A DNA stretch of 41,770 bases from Opitutus sp. (GTDB lineage Bacteria > Verrucomicrobiota > Verrucomicrobiia > Opitutales > Opitutaceae), in the NCBI GenBank assembly GCA_013822585.1, contig PNKG01000004.1:1-41770 (forward strand), given 5' to 3'. The notes under the pieces were generated by a model. The model searched no databases, had not been told where the DNA came from, and was given only the letters and a program-made list of their open reading frames with translations. The position numbers and the translations under genes are program-made. Shown here piece after piece: positions 1 through 8,109 of this stretch; position 1 is the stretch's first letter; every line of letters begins with the position of its first letter.

Positions 1-1055
1 GTGCTGAGCCACACGCGCACGCCCTCGGCATCGAGCGCGGCGACGGCGCGACTCACGATCGGCCGGCCGAGGCCGGTGCGGCGCGATTGCACGCCGAGGA
101 GCGAGAGATTCTCGAGGCTCGTGACGCAGGTGGGGCGCGACGGATCGGGATTGCCCGCGGCATCGATGCGCGTGCCGGGCGCGTCGGGTTGCGTCGTGCT
201 GCGGATGACCAGCGCCGCGCCGCACTCGCGCAGCGGGATGATCGTGCGCGAGTGGAACATCCGGGTGCCGAAATACGCCAGCTCCAGCGCTTCGTCGTAG
301 GAGAGCCGGTCGACCGGCGCCGCCTCGCGCACCAGGTTCGGATCGGCGGTCATGACGCCGAGCACGTCGGTCCACACGGTCACCGCCTCCGCCTTGAACA
401 GCGAGGCGAGCAGCGTGGCGGTGTAGTCGGAGCCGTTGCGCCCGAGCGTCGTGGTGTGCCCGTCCCTGGTGCGGCCGATGAAGCCGGTCACGATCGGCAC
501 GACGCCTTCGAAGCCGGGTCGCAACGCCGCGAACTTCTCCGCGGTCGCAGCCTTGTCGACCGCGGCGTTGCCGAAGGCGGCGTCGGTCGTGACGAAGTCG
601 CGCGCGTCGACCGCCTTCGCCGGACAGCCGCGCTCGGCGAGGGCGCGCGCGACGAGGGCGACGGAGATGCGTTCACCGGCGCTGATCACGGCGTCGAGCG
701 ACCGCGGCGAACACTCGCGCGTCAGCTCGATGCCGGAGAGCGTGCGCTCGACCGGGGTGAGCACTTCGTCGACGTCGGCCTTGAAGGCCCGCAGCCCGTG
801 CGGCGTGAGCAACGGACGGGCGATCGTCACCGCCAGTTCGCGCACGCGGGCGAGTTCGCCGCGCGCCTGCGCGATCTCGCCGTCCGCGGCCGAGCGCGCC
901 GAGAGGATCAGCCAGTCCGTCGTGTCGCCGGGGGCGGAGACGACCACGGCCAGCGGCCTGGGGGCCGCGGCGATGAGGCCGAGCACGCGCGGCAGCCGGC
1001 CGGGCGTGCCGACGGACGTGCCGCCGAACTTGTAGATCTGCCAGGAGGCGCTCAT
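1..1055 (-). CDS. Aspartokinase, C-terminus cut by window edge
   Basis: Aspartate kinase phosphorylates L-aspartate, the first step toward lysine, threonine and methionine. About 351 residues are visible. KFGGTSVG (residues 9-16) is the family's N-terminal nucleotide-binding signature. SAGERIS (125-131), LGRNGSDYTATLLA (204-217) and WTDVLGVMTADP (228-239) are the remaining kinase-domain landmarks. A region starting near residue 311 looks like the beginning of an ACT domain, where feedback inhibitors bind. The ATG at 1055 overlaps the stop of the upstream metX-like gene (ATGA), so the two are probably translationally coupled. The gene runs off the window at position 1, so it cannot be told whether it is monofunctional or fused to homoserine dehydrogenase. 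Identity is firm from the motifs; the coupling to methionine synthesis is inferred from the neighbours. Confidence 0.93.
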   Translation of the reverse strand, partial: MSASWQIYKFGGTSVGTPGRLPRVLGLIAAAPRPLAVVVSAPGDTTDWLILSARSAADGEIAQARGELARVRELAVTIARPLLTPHGLRAFKADVDEVLTPVERTLSGIELTRECSPRSLDAVISAGERISVALVARALAERGCPAKAVDARDFVTTDAAFGNAAVDKAATAEKFAALRPGFEGVVPIVTGFIGRTRDGHTTTLGRNGSDYTATLLASLFKAEAVTVWTDVLGVMTADPNLVREAAPVDRLSYDEALELAYFGTRMFHSRTIIPLRECGAALVIRSTTQPDAPGTRIDAAGNPDPSRPTCVTSLENLSLLGVQSRRTGLGRPIVSRAVAALDAEGVRVWLS

Positions 1056-2128
1056 GCGGGGGGAAGCCGGAGGGCGCGGCGGACGATCCGGTCGAGCTGC
1101 CGCCATTCGAGGAGAAATGCGTCGTGTCCGTGCGGGCTGCGGATCGTGGCCCGCGCCACGCGGGCGCCGCCGGCCCGCAGCGCGCGGGCGAGCGCGACGG
1201 ATTGCGCGGGGGTGAAGAGCTGGTCGCTGTCGACGTCGACCACCAGCGCCGGCGCCTTGATCCTCCGCAGGGCTGGGCCGCGGCCGCCCGGGAGCGGCCG
1301 GAACAGGTCGTGCGCATCCATCGCGTCGAGCTGCGACTCGTAGCAGTCCGCCGTGAACCGGCCGTGCAGCTTGCGGCCGTGGTGCTCGAGGTAGGCGCCG
1401 ATGGTGCGCGCATCGTGTTTCTCCGCGAGCCCCGGTTCGGCGCGGTAGGTGAGCATCGCCAGCTGCCGCGCGACCTCGAGCCCGCGCGCGGCATGGCGCG
1501 GATAACCGGCATCGGCGCGCAGGAGACATCGCGCCACATGGTTCCAGCCCGCCACCCACGCGCTCGTCTGCGCCGTGGTGGCGATCGGCAGCAGCCGTTG
1601 GAAGCGGCGCGGCGCGAGCGCGGCCAGCGTGAGCACGATCATGCCGCCGAGCGAGCCGCCCGCCGCGAGGTGGACCTCGCGGACGCCGAGCGCGTCGAGC
1701 CCCTGCAGGATGGCGCGCGCGAGGTCGGGCGTCGTCAGGCGCGCGCGGCGGTGGCGCGGGAAGCCCGGCGCGCCGGGCGCGCTGCTGCCGTAGAAGGAGC
1801 CCAGATTGTTGAAACAAACGATGCGGTGCTTCGCCGGGTCGAGCGCGCGGCCGGGGCCGATCAACGGTTCCCACCAGCCGCCCGGACCGCCGGCCTGCGC
1901 GCTGCCGGTCAGCGCATGCACCAGCAGCACCGTGGGCACGTCGCGCCGCGGGGCCGCGGGCGTGTCGCCCCCGCGGCTCCACCACCAGGCGGCCGCGCGG
2001 TGCGCGCGCACCCGCCCGCCGCGCACAAGCGGGAGCGGCGGCAGCGACAGCAGGAACGTGTGCGGAGGGGTGGGCACGGGGCAATTGGACCGGTTCGGAT
2101 TCCCCGCCTCAACGGCACGCCAAGTCAT
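1052..2128 (-). CDS. metX: Homoserine O-acetyltransferase-like alpha/beta hydrolase
   Basis: MetX-type enzymes acylate homoserine, preparing it for sulfur incorporation into methionine. With the ATG at 2128 the protein has 358 residues. It shows HALTG (71-75), FNNLGS (106-111), and the nucleophile elbow GGSLGGM (157-163, Ser159; most relatives have GGSMGGM). The other triad members are Asp302 in DSDQLF and His335 in HGHDAF. The open frame continues upstream to 2215, but that extension has no family resemblance, and 2128 puts the gene just clear of the divergent gene's start. The region between residues 10 and 60 is poorly conserved and Pro/Arg rich, so the exact start is uncertain. It ends in a 4-bp overlap with the aspartokinase. 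Whether it uses acetyl- or succinyl-CoA cannot be decided by eye. Confidence 0.85.
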   Translation of the reverse strand: MTWRAVEAGNPNRSNCPVPTPPHTFLLSLPPLPLVRGGRVRAHRAAAWWWSRGGDTPAAPRRDVPTVLLVHALTGSAQAGGPGGWWEPLIGPGRALDPAKHRIVCFNNLGSFYGSSAPGAPGFPRHRRARLTTPDLARAILQGLDALGVREVHLAAGGSLGGMIVLTLAALAPRRFQRLLPIATTAQTSAWVAGWNHVARCLLRADAGYPRHAARGLEVARQLAMLTYRAEPGLAEKHDARTIGAYLEHHGRKLHGRFTADCYESQLDAMDAHDLFRPLPGGRGPALRRIKAPALVVDVDSDQLFTPAQSVALARALRAGGARVARATIRSPHGHDAFLLEWRQLDRIVRRALRLPPA

Positions 2129-2222
2129 ACCCCCGCCGCCGGCGCGGAAATATGACAGGGAATCGCCGCCGGTGACGCGGCGGCGCGTTGCCGCGCGGCA
2201 CGCGCGGTGGGGCAATCGCGGC

Positions 2223-3713
2223 GTGTCCAGCTCCCCGCAGATCCCCCTCGGTCACCCGATCCCCGGCTCGCCGCACTCCGTCTCGTGCAGCCTGCCGCGG
2301 ATGGCGGACATCGTCGGTTACGAGGAGCGCGATCCCGCCGTGCTCGGCGCGATGCGGGCCGGCTACCCGCGCTTCGCGGTGCATCCGTTCGTGCGTGCCC
2401 TGATCGAGGATGCCGCGCCGCAGGCGCGCGCCGGCGAGCAGGTCTGGCCCGTCCTTTCCGCCCGCGCCGCCGGAGCCCTCGTGCAACACCTCGGCGAGGG
2501 GCGCGTGTTCGAGGCGGACCGGGTCGTGTTCGTTGCGCACCGCGCCGACCCCGCGCTCGCGCAGCGGGCCAAGCTCTGGCTGCAGCACACCGGCGGGCTG
2601 CTCAGCTCGCGCGGGGCCGAGGACGCGCTCGGACGCCGCGGCCGGCGGGCGGGCGCCGCGCCGGAGCGGATCTTCGCCGGCGACGCGCGGGCCGAGGTGC
2701 GCCGCGTGCTCGGGCCGCTTTTCGCCGCGCCGCCGGAGCATCTCGTGCTCGCCGCCAGCGGCATGGGCGCGGTGCACGCCGCCTTCCGCGCCGTCGGCGC
2801 CGAGCAGGCCGCGCGCGGCCGCACCGCGTGGGTGCAGCTGGGCTGGCTCTACCTCGACACCCTCGCGCTGTTGAGGAAATTCACCGCCGATCCCGCGCGC
2901 GACCACCTCGTGCAACTCGACGTGACCGACCTCGCGGCGCTCGAACGGCTGTTCGCCGAGCACGGGCCCCGCATCGCCGGGGTGATCACGGAAATCCCGA
3001 CCAACCCCCTGCTCCAGACCGGCGATCTCCCCGCCATCGCCTCGCTGGCTTGGAAGCACGGCGCGCGGGTGATCGCCGACCCGTCGATGGTCTCGCCCTT
3101 CAACGCCGACGTGCTCCCGCACGCAGACGTCGTCACGTTCAGCCTGACCAAATACGCCTCGCATGCCGGCGACGTGATGGCCGGGGCCGCGGTCGTGAAC
3201 CCCGCCCGGCCCGGCGCGGAGGCCCTGCGCGCCGCGCTCGCGGCCCAGCTCGACGCCCCCTACCCGCGCGACCTCGCGCGACTGGCGGCCGAGATCGGAT
3301 CGGCGCCGGCCGTCGTCGGGCAAATCAACCGCAACACGCCGCAGGTGGCGGATTTCCTCTCGCGCCATCCCGCGGTGGAGCGCGTCTGGTGGTCGCTGCA
3401 GGAGGACACCGCGGCGAACTACCGCCGCCTCGCGCGCCGGCCGGAGGCGTGCGGCGCGGTCATCTCCTTCACGCTGCGGAAGCCGCTGGCGGAATTCTAC
3501 GATCGCGTCGCCCTGGCCAAGGGTCCGAGCTTCGGCATGAGCACGACGCTGCTTTGTCCCTACGTCTACCTCGCGCACTACGACCTGCTGCCCGGGCGCG
3601 GTGACGGGCGCGAGCTTGCGCAGGCGGGATTGTCCCCGGAATTGCTGCGGCTGTCCGTCGGCACGGAGCCGGTGGAGGGCATCCTCGCGGCGCTGGCCGC
3701 GGCGCTCGAATAG
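2223..3713 (+). CDS. Cystathionine gamma-synthase-like PLP enzyme
   Basis: This is a Cys/Met-metabolism PLP-dependent enzyme (fold type I). These use activated homoserine to make cystathionine or homocysteine. Of 496 residues, the N-terminal stretch PLGHPIPGSPHSVSCSLP followed by GYEE (about 8-35) matches the N-terminus I recall from fungal-type cystathionine gamma-synthases, which is why I prefer the GTG at 2223 over the internal ATG at 2301. ASGMGAVHAAF (178-188), EIPTNPLLQ (257-265) and SLTKYASH (307-314, Lys310 as PLP Schiff base) mark the catalytic domain. The C-terminal half has SVGTEP, as is usual for the family. It is divergent from metX and aspartokinase across about 95 bp, so the three form a methionine-synthesis locus. 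A methionine lyase or O-acylhomoserine sulfhydrylase activity is possible; substrate choice is inference. Confidence 0.85.
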   Translation: MSSSPQIPLGHPIPGSPHSVSCSLPRMADIVGYEERDPAVLGAMRAGYPRFAVHPFVRALIEDAAPQARAGEQVWPVLSARAAGALVQHLGEGRVFEADRVVFVAHRADPALAQRAKLWLQHTGGLLSSRGAEDALGRRGRRAGAAPERIFAGDARAEVRRVLGPLFAAPPEHLVLAASGMGAVHAAFRAVGAEQAARGRTAWVQLGWLYLDTLALLRKFTADPARDHLVQLDVTDLAALERLFAEHGPRIAGVITEIPTNPLLQTGDLPAIASLAWKHGARVIADPSMVSPFNADVLPHADVVTFSLTKYASHAGDVMAGAAVVNPARPGAEALRAALAAQLDAPYPRDLARLAAEIGSAPAVVGQINRNTPQVADFLSRHPAVERVWWSLQEDTAANYRRLARRPEACGAVISFTLRKPLAEFYDRVALAKGPSFGMSTTLLCPYVYLAHYDLLPGRGDGRELAQAGLSPELLRLSVGTEPVEGILAALAAALE

Positions 3714-3723
3714 ACGGGAAACA

Positions 3724-3756
3724 CACAGCCCGCCCTCGGTCGGAGGACGGGCTGTG
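3724..3756 (+). terminator. Hairpin after the CGS-like gene
   Basis: An inverted repeat of about 13 bp with one mismatch (arms beginning CACAGCCCG and ending CGGGCTGTG, 5-nt loop) begins 10 nt after the stop at 3713. No T-run follows, so it is terminator-like but could act only as a 3'-end stabiliser. Confidence 0.5.
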
Positions 3757-3875
3757 CACACATGCACTGATTCGAACCGCGGCATCCTGGCACCGGCCGG
3801 GCCGGCGCAACACTGGCCGAATGATCCGGGCCGGGGCCCGGATTAGCGCTGGCCCCGGGGCAGCGCAGCCCTTCA

Positions 3876-4592
3876 ATGGCCGCTTTCATGGCTGAAATTC
3901 CCGTTCAAACTCTGACCGAAGAGGCGCCTTGGCGCGCCGGCCTGCGCAGCGCGCGCGCGACGGCGCTGCCGGGCTTGGTGCTCGTGGGCGCGGCGGCGGC
4001 GGCGGTGGTCAGCTATTACCATGTGCCGGCCGTGCACGCCGCGCTGGAGCAGCTGGCGGCGTTTCGCGTGCGGGGCGGGTTCTACTACTCGGCGCTCTCG
4101 ACCTCGCTCTTCGCCGGGATCATCCCGTTCCTCTACCTGCACTTCAGCCCCTCGACCCGCGCCCGGCACCCGTGGCCGCACCTCGCGTTCTTCGCGCTGT
4201 TCTGGGCCTACAAGGGCGTGGAGGTCGATGGCCTCTACAAGCTGCAGGCCTGGATGTTCGGGACCGCGCCGGATTTCGCGACGATCGCCAGGAAGCTCGT
4301 GTTCGACCAGGCGGTCTACAACGGCATGTTCGCCGCGCCCTACGGCGTGCTGGTCTACGCCTGGAAGGACGCGGGTTTCCGCTGGGGCCCGCCGCTGGCC
4401 GACCTCCGCGCGCCGCGCTGGTATTACCGCCGGGTCTTTTCGGTCATGATCGCAGTGATGGGCGTCTGGATTCCGGCCGTCTGCTGCATCTACGCGCTGC
4501 CGCCGGCGCTGCAAATCCCGCTCAATTCCCTCGTGAACTGCTTCTGGGTCATCCTGTTTTCGCTGCTGACCGCCCGCGCCGCACCCGCCTGA
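3876..4592 (+). CDS. Polytopic membrane protein, weakly Mpv17/PMP22-like
   Basis: The 238-residue protein has about five hydrophobic segments: about 32-47, 65-90 (with FYYSALSTSLFAGIIPFLYL), 105-115, 185-205 and 218-235. A conserved-looking central motif reads KLVFDQAVYNGMFAAP, followed by W/Y-rich loops and a C-terminal LNSLVNCFWVILFSLLT. The DQ-x-P motif and the Trp near the C-terminus recall Mpv17/PMP22 proteins, but the match is weak and I would not assign a function. Two in-frame ATGs (3876 and 3888) are possible starts and neither has a clear ribosome binding site. It is codirectional with the downstream dsbD-like gene, with a 101-bp gap, so co-transcription is uncertain. Confidence 0.7.
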   Translation: MAAFMAEIPVQTLTEEAPWRAGLRSARATALPGLVLVGAAAAAVVSYYHVPAVHAALEQLAAFRVRGGFYYSALSTSLFAGIIPFLYLHFSPSTRARHPWPHLAFFALFWAYKGVEVDGLYKLQAWMFGTAPDFATIARKLVFDQAVYNGMFAAPYGVLVYAWKDAGFRWGPPLADLRAPRWYYRRVFSVMIAVMGVWIPAVCCIYALPPALQIPLNSLVNCFWVILFSLLTARAAPA

Positions 4593-4693
4593 CCCGGCGC
4601 TTGGCCCGCAGAGCCGGCGGCTCCCGTCCGAAAATTCTGCTCGGAGCACGGACGCCGTTTGAAATAAGCCCGGCTCCGCCTACTCTCACCGCC

Positions 4694-6883
4694 ATGCCCC
4701 TCCGCCGCTTTGCCACTCTCCTGCTCGCCGCCAGCGCGCTCCTCGCCGCGCCCGCCCCCGCCACGGCCCAGCCCGTGCGCAACGGCGCCGTGGCCGTCGA
4801 ACTCGTCGCCGCCGACGCCTCCATCCAACCGGGCCGGCCGTTCTGGGTCGCGCTGAAGATGGACCACGACGAACACTGGCACAGCTACTGGATCAACCCC
4901 GGCACGGGTTATCCGACCTCGATCACGTGGACACTGCCGCCGGGCTTCACCGCCGGCCCGATCGTCTGGCCCGCCCCGCATGTGGTGAAGGACACCGCCG
5001 GCAAGGTCACCGGCAACGGCTATGAGGGCCGCGCGTTCCTGTTCACCCAGATCACCCCGCCGGCCGGCCTCGCCACCGGCTCCGACGTCACGCTGAAAGC
5101 CGCCGCCGAGTGGCTCATGTGCAAGGACTCGTGCATGCCCGGCGACGCCGAGGTCACGCTCGTGCGCCCGGTGAAGGCCGAGGCCCCCGCGCCGGACACG
5201 ACGCTTGCGCGCGATTTCAACCGCGCCTTCGCCAACCTCCCCTCCTCCATCGCCAAGGAGTGGGCCTTCACCGCCCAGCGCGAGGGCGGCAAGGTCACGC
5301 TCCGCGTCACGCCGCGCCAGGCCGGCGCCGCCGACCCGGGCGCGCTGCACTACTTCGACGAGAACGCCGTGGTCGACTACGCCGCGCCGCAAACGCTGCG
5401 CAAGGACGGCAACACCTACGTGCTGGAGATGGCGCTCGCCGGCGAGGACACCGCCGCGCAGGCACCCGGCCTGAAGGGCGTGCTCGTGAGCACGGGCGGC
5501 TTCGGCCCGACGGGTCCGAAGGCCACGCCGGTCGACGAGCCCTTCGTCGTCCGCGAACCGGTGAAGGCCGGTGGTGAAAAGACCGCGTCAGCCTCCACCA
5601 ACGGCAGCTCCGGCTCTCAACCCTCAACCCTCAACTCTCAACCTGCCTCGCTCCTCGGCACGCTCTTCCTCGCCTTCGTCGGCGGCCTCGTGCTCAACCT
5701 CATGCCCTGCGTCTTCCCCGTGCTGGGCATCAAGATCATGGGTTTCGTGCAGCAATCCGGCAGCGACCGCGCGAAGGTCGTGCAGCATGGCCTGATGTTC
5801 GCGCTCGGCGTGCTGCTGTCGTTCTGGGCGCTGGCGGGCGCGCTGCTCGCGCTCCGCGCCGGCGGCGCGCAGCTGGGCTGGGGCTTCCAGCTCCAGTCGC
5901 CCGGCTTTGTCTTCGGCATGGCGGCGTTCCTGCTGGTCTTCGCGCTCAACCTCAGCGGCCTGTTCGAGGTCGGCCTGAGCGCGACCGGCGCGGGCGCCTC
6001 GCTGCAGGGCAAGGAGGGTTTCGCCGGCTCGTTTTTCACCGGCATGCTCGCGACGCTCGTCGCGACGCCGTGTAGCGCGCCGTTCCTCGCCCCGGCGCTC
6101 GGCGCGGCGCTGACGCTCTCGGCCGTGGAATCGTTCGCGGTGTTCACCGCCATTGCCGCCGGCCTGGCGCTGCCCTACCTGCTGCTCTCGGTCTTCCCGC
6201 AGGCGATCAAGTTGCTGCCCAGGCCCGGCGCGTGGATGGAGACTTTCAAGCAATTCATGGCCTTCCCGCTCTACGCCACGGTCGGCTGGCTGCTCTGGGT
6301 GCTCGCCGCGCAGACCAAGGACGACGACTACGGGCTGCTCACGATCGTCTTCGCCTTCGTGCTGATCGCGATGGCGGCGTGGGCCTACGGGCGCTTCGGC
6401 CAGGCCTACGGCAAGCCCGGGCGGCGGATTTTCGGCCGGGGGTTCGCGGCGGCATTGCTCGTTGCCGGCCTCTGGCTGGGTTGGCCGAAGGACGCCGCCC
6501 CCGCGCCGGGCGCGACCGGCGCCGCGGCTTATCAGGTCGTCTGGGAAAAATGGTCGCCCGAAGCCGTCGCCGCCGCGCAAGCCGCCGGCAAGTTCGCCTA
6601 CGTCGATTTCACCGCCCGCTGGTGCGCCACCTGCCAGACGAACAAGGCCACGGTGTTCGCGTCGCAGGATGTGCTCGCGGAGTTCGCGAAGAAGGGGGTC
6701 GTGCTCTTCAAGGCCGACTGGACGAACCGGGACCCGAAGATCACGCAGGAGCTCGCGCGGTGGAACCGTTCCGCCGTGCCGTTCAACCTGATCTACGCCC
6801 CCGGCAAGAAGGATCCCATCGTGCTCCCCGAGCTGCTCACGCCAGGCATCGTCCTCGCCAAGCTCGCCGAGGCCGCGCCGTGA
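4694..6883 (+). CDS. dsbD: Thiol:disulfide interchange protein DsbD
   Basis: DsbD carries electrons from cytoplasmic thioredoxin across the inner membrane to periplasmic thiol proteins. All three modules are present in 729 residues. A signal peptide (about 1-26) leads into the periplasmic alpha domain with the redox pair Cys143/Cys147 (CKDSC). The membrane core (about 320-600) has one cysteine in LMPCVFP (Cys339) and its partner in TPCSAPF (Cys460). The C-terminal thioredoxin-like domain carries WCATC (Cys644/Cys647). The alpha domain here is longer than in enterobacterial DsbD, of the DsbD_2/ScsB-like kind. The ATG at 4694 is the first giving a proper signal peptide. The linker at about 308-317 is encoded by four copies of a 7-bp unit (see 5616-5643). 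A 21-bp palindrome starts 12 bp after the stop. Confidence 0.93.
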   Translation: MPLRRFATLLLAASALLAAPAPATAQPVRNGAVAVELVAADASIQPGRPFWVALKMDHDEHWHSYWINPGTGYPTSITWTLPPGFTAGPIVWPAPHVVKDTAGKVTGNGYEGRAFLFTQITPPAGLATGSDVTLKAAAEWLMCKDSCMPGDAEVTLVRPVKAEAPAPDTTLARDFNRAFANLPSSIAKEWAFTAQREGGKVTLRVTPRQAGAADPGALHYFDENAVVDYAAPQTLRKDGNTYVLEMALAGEDTAAQAPGLKGVLVSTGGFGPTGPKATPVDEPFVVREPVKAGGEKTASASTNGSSGSQPSTLNSQPASLLGTLFLAFVGGLVLNLMPCVFPVLGIKIMGFVQQSGSDRAKVVQHGLMFALGVLLSFWALAGALLALRAGGAQLGWGFQLQSPGFVFGMAAFLLVFALNLSGLFEVGLSATGAGASLQGKEGFAGSFFTGMLATLVATPCSAPFLAPALGAALTLSAVESFAVFTAIAAGLALPYLLLSVFPQAIKLLPRPGAWMETFKQFMAFPLYATVGWLLWVLAAQTKDDDYGLLTIVFAFVLIAMAAWAYGRFGQAYGKPGRRIFGRGFAAALLVAGLWLGWPKDAAPAPGATGAAAYQVVWEKWSPEAVAAAQAAGKFAYVDFTARWCATCQTNKATVFASQDVLAEFAKKGVVLFKADWTNRDPKITQELARWNRSAVPFNLIYAPGKKDPIVLPELLTPGIVLAKLAEAAP
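5616..5643 (+). repeat. Four tandem 7-mers inside dsbD linker
   Basis: CTCAACC occurs four times in tandem, the third copy ending in T. The unit is in frame and encodes part of the Ser/Gln/Pro/Asn-rich linker between the alpha domain and the membrane core. As 28 is not a multiple of 3, gain or loss of a single unit would shift the frame; three units would not. Confidence 0.85.
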
Positions 6884-6894
6884 GCCCCCGAAAA

Positions 6895-6915
6895 GTGTAA
6901 CCTATTAGGTTACAC
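6895..6915. repeat. Palindrome copy 1 (TAACC type, single)
   Basis: Perfect dyad with 10-bp arms (GTGTAACCTA / TAGGTTACAC) around a central T. It lies between the 3' ends of the convergent dsbD and phosphodiesterase genes, 12 bp after the dsbD stop. No second copy is found within 100 bp, unlike most members of this family. Confidence 0.95.
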
Positions 6916-6939
6916 TCTCTCTTGCGGAGTGCTCTGCGA

Positions 6940-6985
6940 GGGAGGGGCGGGGGGGCTCGGGCCGGGGCGGGGTGGGGCGGAGGGG
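6940..6985 (+). other. G-quadruplex-type G-run cluster
   Basis: The + strand has many runs of four or more G. At 6964-6985 there are four GGGG tracts separated by loops C, T and CGGA, a textbook quadruplex motif. It lies between the palindrome at 6895 and the 3' end of the phosphodiesterase gene. Folding in the cell is inference. Confidence 0.6.
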
Positions 6986-6999
6986 AAGCGAGGCGGCGC

Positions 7000-7881
7000 T
7001 CAGCGCGCGGCGCGGAGCGCAAGCGCCTTCCAGAGCAGCGGCGGGTGGTTGGTGATGATGCCGTCGACGCCGAGATCGAGGAGCCGCAGCGCGGTGGCGA
7101 CGTCGTCCACCGTGTAGACCCAGACGCGGAGGCCGCGGGCGTGGGCGGCGCGCACAGAATCGGGGCCGAGGTTCGCGTGGTTCCAAACGGCGATCGAGGC
7201 GCCGGCGGCGGCGAGCCGTTCGAGCTGTGCGGGGCCGAGGAGCTTGTCCGGTCCGGTGGGCGGCAAGCCGTCGCCGTGTTCCACCGGGCCGAGCGCGCCG
7301 AGCACCTGTTCGGGCGCGAGGGCGTGGAAGTCGCGGAGGTAGCTCCAATCGTAGCTTTGCACGACGACGCGGTTGAGGAGCCGGCGGCCGCGCAGGAACT
7401 CGACGCAGGTGCGGGCATCGCCGGCCTTGTGTTCGATGAGCGGCAGGGCGGCGGGGGCGATGAGGTCGAGCGCCTCGCCGAGGTCCGGCAAAACGGCGCC
7501 GGCGAAGCGCGCGTCGAACCAGCGGCCGGCGTCGAGCGTGCGCAGCTCGGCGAGGGTGCGGTCGGCCACGCGGTGTCGGGCGCCACCCCAGCGGGTGCGG
7601 GCGTCGGTGGTGCGGTCGGCAGTGGCATCGTGGATGACGACGAGCGCGCCGTCGCGCGTGGGGCGGTAGTCGAGCTCGACGAGGTCGGCGCCGGCGAGCA
7701 GGGCGGCGGAGAAGCTGGGGAGCGTGTTCTCCGGCGCGGCGCCGGAGTAGCCGCGGTGCGCGATGACGAGCGGGCGCGGGGATTTGAGCAGATCGGGTGC
7801 GGACGGCATCGCGGCGGCCACGGGCGCGAGGGCGCCGAGGGCGAAGAGGAGGCCGAGCCGCGAAAGGTGTTCAGGGTGCAT
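7000..7881 (-). CDS. Secreted glycerophosphodiester phosphodiesterase
   Basis: This enzyme hydrolyses glycerophosphodiesters to glycerol-3-phosphate and an alcohol. The 293-residue form begins at the ATG at 7881 and has a signal peptide ending near VAAA (about 1-24), so the protein is exported. Family motifs are HRGYSG with following PENT (42-53), VELDYRPTRDG (68-78), VVIHDAT (81-87) and a late VYTVDD and GIITNHP. The HRG histidine, the Glu and Asp of VELD and the later HD are the catalytic and metal-binding residues expected for a GDPD TIM barrel. The open frame runs back to 8022, but that stretch covers the structured element at 7970-8059 and is unlikely to be translated. It lies downstream of the TonB receptor on the same strand, separated by a 228-bp gap holding that hairpin. 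Confidence 0.9.
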   Translation of the reverse strand: MHPEHLSRLGLLFALGALAPVAAAMPSAPDLLKSPRPLVIAHRGYSGAAPENTLPSFSAALLAGADLVELDYRPTRDGALVVIHDATADRTTDARTRWGGARHRVADRTLAELRTLDAGRWFDARFAGAVLPDLGEALDLIAPAALPLIEHKAGDARTCVEFLRGRRLLNRVVVQSYDWSYLRDFHALAPEQVLGALGPVEHGDGLPPTGPDKLLGPAQLERLAAAGASIAVWNHANLGPDSVRAAHARGLRVWVYTVDDVATALRLLDLGVDGIITNHPPLLWKALALRAAR

Positions 7882-7964
7882 CTCGGGGAGGGGCGGCGAG
7901 AACAACGGGGAGCAGGGTGGCGGCGCGGCGGCGGAGTGTTCCGGAGGCTCGGCGGAGATGGGGG

Positions 7965-8059
7965 AAAAACCCGGTCTGCCCATGGCTGCAGAGATCACAG
8001 CCAGGCGACTTGCCCGGATCATGCTCCCCCGTTAGGGCGTGAAACGCGGGCAGACCGGG
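7965..8059 (-). terminator. Long closed hairpin with T-run, terminator or structured RNA
   Basis: CCCGGTCTGCCC (7970-7981) and GGGCAGACCGGG (8048-8059) form a perfect 12-bp outer stem. It encloses 66 nt that themselves contain GGCTG/CAGCC and other short stems. Read on the minus strand, the outer stem is followed directly by TTTTT (7965-7969), so it fits a rho-independent terminator for the TonB-receptor transcript that ends at 8110. The interior is much larger than a normal terminator loop, so it may be a multi-branched RNA such as a 3'-UTR small RNA or a leader for the phosphodiesterase gene. I do not recognise it as a known riboswitch class. Confidence 0.6.
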
Positions 8060-8109
8060 AGATGATTCGCCGTGGAAGTCCTCCTTCGTGCGTGCGGGGG
8101 CGATCCGGC

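Noticed and set aside
3769-3778. T-loop-like sequence (GGTTCGAATC on the minus strand) suggesting a tRNA
   Set aside because: The flanking bases do not form a T-stem (CGCGG against CAGTG), and no anticodon or D arm is present.
3929-4693. In-frame upstream extension of dsbD through the preceding gene
   Set aside because: It is a shadow frame of the membrane-protein gene at 3876; the ATG at 4694 gives a proper signal peptide.
7965-8059. TPP or cobalamin riboswitch
   Set aside because: A part resembling GATCCGGGCAAG recalls a TPP motif, but the other conserved TPP blocks (CTGAGA) and the cobalamin box are missing.
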